Assembly (NCBI RefSeq): GCF_001425165.1
Contig: NZ_LMDU01000011.1
Coordinates: 496,058-560,057, forward strand
Reading direction: 5' to 3'
From: Pelomonas sp. Root405
GTDB taxonomy: Bacteria > Pseudomonadota > Gammaproteobacteria > Burkholderiales > Burkholderiaceae_C
Length of the DNA: 64,000 nucleotides
Under the pieces are notes generated by a model. That model ran no database searches. It saw nothing but the letters and a program-made list of their open reading frames with translations, and was not told where the DNA came from. Below, one piece after another: positions 58,763 to 64,000 of the stretch. The first letter of the stretch is position 1. Each line of letters starts with the position of its first letter. The position numbers and the translations under genes were made by a program.

Positions 58763-60211
58763 CTAGCCCAGCTTTTTCTTCAGCAGCTCATTGACAAGGG
58801 CCGGATTAGCCTTGCCCTTGGTCGCCTTCATGGCCTGGCCGACCAGCGCGTTGAAGGCCTTGTCCTTGCCCGCGCGGTACTCGTCGACGGACTTCTGATT
58901 GGCAGCCAGCACCTCGTCGAGGATGGCCTCGATGGCGCCGGTGTCGCTGACCTGCTTGAGGCCCTTGGCTTCGATGACCGCGTCGACATCGCTGGCCTCA
59001 CCCGACCACAGCGACTCGAACACCTGCCTGGCAGCGTTGTTGGAGATCGTGCCGTCGGCAATGCGCGCGATCAGCCGGGCCAACAGCTCAGGGCCGACCG
59101 GCGCGGCTTCGATCCCACGGTCCTCTGCATTGAGCCGTCGCGAGATCTCACCCATGACCCAGTTGGCGACCAACTTGGGCGCGGCACCTGCGGCCTTGGC
59201 GGCCTCGTAATAGCGGGCGACGGGCAGGCTCTGCGTCATCATCGTCGCGTCGTAGGCGGGCAGCCCGTCGACGCTTTCGAAGCGCGCCGCCATCACGCGC
59301 GGCAGTTCCGGCATCTCGCCCTTCACACGCTCCACCCACTCTGAGCCGATCACCAGCGGCGGCAGGTCGGGGTCGGGGAAGTAGCGGTAGTCGGCCGAGT
59401 CTTCCTTGCTGCGCATCGCGCGCGTCTCGCCGGTGTCCGGGTTGTAGAGCACCGTGGCCTGACGAATCTTGCGGCTGTCCTCGATCTCGTCGATCTGCCA
59501 GTTGACCTCGTAGTTCACCGCGTCGACCAGGAAGCGGAAGCTGTTGAGGTTCTTGATCTCACGGCGCGTGCCGTACGGATCGCCGGGCTTGCGCACCGAC
59601 ACGTTGACGTCGCAGCGGAACGATCCCTCCTGCATGTTGCCGTCGCAGATGCCCAGCCACATCACCAGCGCATGCAGCGTCTTGGCGTACTCGGCGGCTT
59701 CAGCGCCGGAGCGCATGTCGGGCTCGGAGACGATCTCCAGCAGCGGCGTGCCGGCGCGGTTCAGGTCGATGCCCGACTGGCCGTGATAGTCCTCGTGCAG
59801 GCTCTTGCCGGCGTCTTCTTCCAGGTGGGCACGGGTCAGGTTGACCTTGTGCTTGACGTCGCCGACAAAGAACTCCACCGAGCCGCCCTGCACGACCGGG
59901 ATCTCGAACTGGCTGATCTGGTAGCCCTTGGGCAGGTCCGGGTAGAAGTAGTTCTTGCGCGCGAAGATGGACAGCGGCGCGACCTTGGCGCCGACCGCCA
60001 GCCCGAAACGGATGGCGCGCTCGACGGCGGCGCGGTTCAGCACCGGCAAGGTGCCAGGCAGCGCCAGGTCCACGGGCGAGGCCTGCGTGTTGGGCGCGGC
60101 GCCGAACGCGGTCGAACTGCCGCTGAAGATCTTGCTCTGCGTGGAGAGCTGGACGTGGTTTTCGAGGCCGATAACGACCTCATAACCGCGGATGAGCTTG
60201 GAAGTGGCCAT
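58763..60211 (-). CDS. gatB: Asp-tRNA(Asn)/Glu-tRNA(Gln) amidotransferase subunit B
   Basis: A 482-residue subunit of the GatCAB complex, which amidates mischarged Glu-tRNA(Gln) or Asp-tRNA(Asn). The kinase-like core begins [33 protein letters not shown] and [12 protein letters not shown] are hallmarks; the C-terminal ~120 residues form the YqeY-like tRNA-binding domain ending in [18 protein letters not shown]. Start ATG two bases after gatA's stop. The usual His in GLE(I/T)HVQL is read as GLENHVQL. Confidence 0.95.
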   Translation of the reverse strand: MATSKLIRGYEVVIGLENHVQLSTQSKIFSGSSTAFGAAPNTQASPVDLALPGTLPVLNRAAVERAIRFGLAVGAKVAPLSIFARKNYFYPDLPKGYQISQFEIPVVQGGSVEFFVGDVKHKVNLTRAHLEEDAGKSLHEDYHGQSGIDLNRAGTPLLEIVSEPDMRSGAEAAEYAKTLHALVMWLGICDGNMQEGSFRCDVNVSVRKPGDPYGTRREIKNLNSFRFLVDAVNYEVNWQIDEIEDSRKIRQATVLYNPDTGETRAMRSKEDSADYRYFPDPDLPPLVIGSEWVERVKGEMPELPRVMAARFESVDGLPAYDATMMTQSLPVARYYEAAKAAGAAPKLVANWVMGEISRRLNAEDRGIEAAPVGPELLARLIARIADGTISNNAARQVFESLWSGEASDVDAVIEAKGLKQVSDTGAIEAILDEVLAANQKSVDEYRAGKDKAFNALVGQAMKATKGKANPALVNELLKKKLG

Positions 60212-60213
60212 GT

Positions 60214-63251
<3,038 letters not shown>

Positions 63252-63273
63252 GCCGCTAACTCGCCAGGCGCGC

Positions 63274-64000
63274 ATGCCCCTCGGCACCCTAGACCGCACA
63301 CCCCCGCCGTTCTTCCGCCAGGGTCCGTCGGCGCTGACCAAGCTCGCGCTGTGCTCGGCGCTGGCGCTGTTCATGATGGTGGCGGATGCCCGCTTCAAGC
63401 TGATGCAGCCGGTGCGCGCCGGCTTCGCCCTCGTGCTGCACCCGGTGCAACGCCTGCTGCTGACACCGGTAGATGCCTGGGAGACGGCCGGCGACTACCT
63501 ACGCGGTACCCAGCGCGCCATGGCAGCCGAGGACCAGGCTCGCCGCCAGCTCAGTGCACAGGCCGAGCGCCTGTCGCGCGCGGAAGCGCTTCAGACCGAG
63601 AACGACCGGCTGCGCAAGTTGCTGGGCCTGGTGCCTTCGCTGAGCGTGCCGGCCATCCCTGCCGAGGTGCTGTTCGAGGCGCCCGACCCGTTCTCGCGCC
63701 GCGTGGTGCTCGACCGCGGCGCGACGGTCGGCGTCACCGCCGGCGCGCCTGTCATCAACGAGGCCGGCGTCCTGGGGCAGGTGACGCGCGTCTACCCGCT
63801 GTCCGCCGAAGTCACGCTGCTGACCGACAAGGAGGCCGCCATCCCGCTGCTGAACGCACGCACCCAGATGCGCAACGCCGCCGCCGGCCGGGCCGACGGC
63901 GCGGGCATGGAACTGCGCTTCCTGGCTGCGAATTCGGACGTGAAGGTCGGCGATGTGATGACGACCTCGGGGCTGGACGGCGTCTATCCGCCGGGCTTGC
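63274..64000 (+). CDS. mreC: Rod shape-determining protein MreC (cut by window end)
   Basis: The N-terminal 242 residues are in the window; the frame is still open at base 64000. A membrane helix at about 20-40 (LTKLALCSALALFMMVAD) is followed by a coiled coil (about 75-110: AMAAEDQARRQLSAQAERLS) and the start of the beta domain with RVVLDRGATVGVTAGAPVI and GQVTRVYPLSAEVTLLTD. MreC links MreB to cell-wall enzymes in the periplasm. It follows mreB by 22 bases. Confidence 0.93.
   Translation, partial: MPLGTLDRTPPPFFRQGPSALTKLALCSALALFMMVADARFKLMQPVRAGFALVLHPVQRLLLTPVDAWETAGDYLRGTQRAMAAEDQARRQLSAQAERLSRAEALQTENDRLRKLLGLVPSLSVPAIPAEVLFEAPDPFSRRVVLDRGATVGVTAGAPVINEAGVLGQVTRVYPLSAEVTLLTDKEAAIPLLNARTQMRNAAAGRADGAGMELRFLAANSDVKVGDVMTTSGLDGVYPPGL

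Overview
The window is a 64 kb stretch of GC-rich chromosomal DNA from a betaproteobacterium, most likely a Burkholderiales member near Roseateles/Mitsuaria/Pelomonas. The reasons are the GC-rich, strongly biased third codon positions, dense operons with ATGA/GTGA/TGATG junctions, and the gatC-gatA-gatB block divergent from mreB-mreC with pyrE and an exodeoxyribonuclease III gene nearby. The genus is inferred; no rRNA, tRNA, insertion sequence, prophage or CRISPR array was seen. No gene-free gap exceeds 300 bases.

Layout. 0-9.2 kb: single-function accessory genes (MOSC protein, AraC regulator, DUF3703, LysE exporter with MocR-type regulator, a winged-helix protein, a beta-propeller protein, DUF899 protein, a small membrane protein, serine acetyltransferase, MscS channel). 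9.4-10.7 kb: DUF2789 and a PHB-depolymerase-like esterase. 10.7-16.6 kb: an arsenic island in two transcription units: arsR-arsC-aquaporin-arsH, then a cysteine-rich MarR regulator, an ArsN2-type acetyltransferase fused to a flavin oxidoreductase, and an MFS transporter. There is no ArsB or Acr3 pump, so the aquaporin is the likely arsenite exit channel. 16.6-27.7 kb: flavin-dependent halogenase, a Phd/VapC-type toxin-antitoxin pair, a CPA2 antiporter, an HPP protein, a lipoprotein, a hydrolase with an acyltransferase, a Fic protein, a LytS/LytTR two-component system and a small disordered protein. 27.8-31.4 kb: a complete Mla-type lipid ABC system (STAS-permease, ATPase, MlaD, lipoprotein). 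31.4-37.3 kb: a tripartite RND efflux pump. 37.5-39.0 kb: a POT peptide transporter.

39.1-51.8 kb: a surface-polysaccharide locus. rfbF-rfbG-rfbH and a YerE-like TPP enzyme form a recognisable route to a CDP-activated, branched 3,6-dideoxy sugar. The same run continues with an FkbM methyltransferase, a NeuB-family synthase, an SDR protein and another methyltransferase. Three genes on the opposite strand (GT2, polytopic membrane protein, Wzx-like flippase) probably assemble or export the product. The RfbH reductase partner and a nucleotidyltransferase for the NeuB product are absent from the window.

51.8-54.8 kb: two YkuD-like paralogues with an altered catalytic motif, a low-complexity exported protein and exodeoxyribonuclease III. 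54.9-57.2 kb: a TonB-dependent receptor. 57.2-64 kb: pyrE behind a terminator-like leader, a DUF4124 protein, gatCAB for tRNA-dependent amidation, and mreB-mreC (mreC cut by the window edge).

The best leads for something not well described are the ArsN2-flavoprotein fusion with its cysteine-rich regulator and repeated operator, the hybrid YerE plus NeuB sugar locus, the non-canonical YkuD pair and the pyrE leader.
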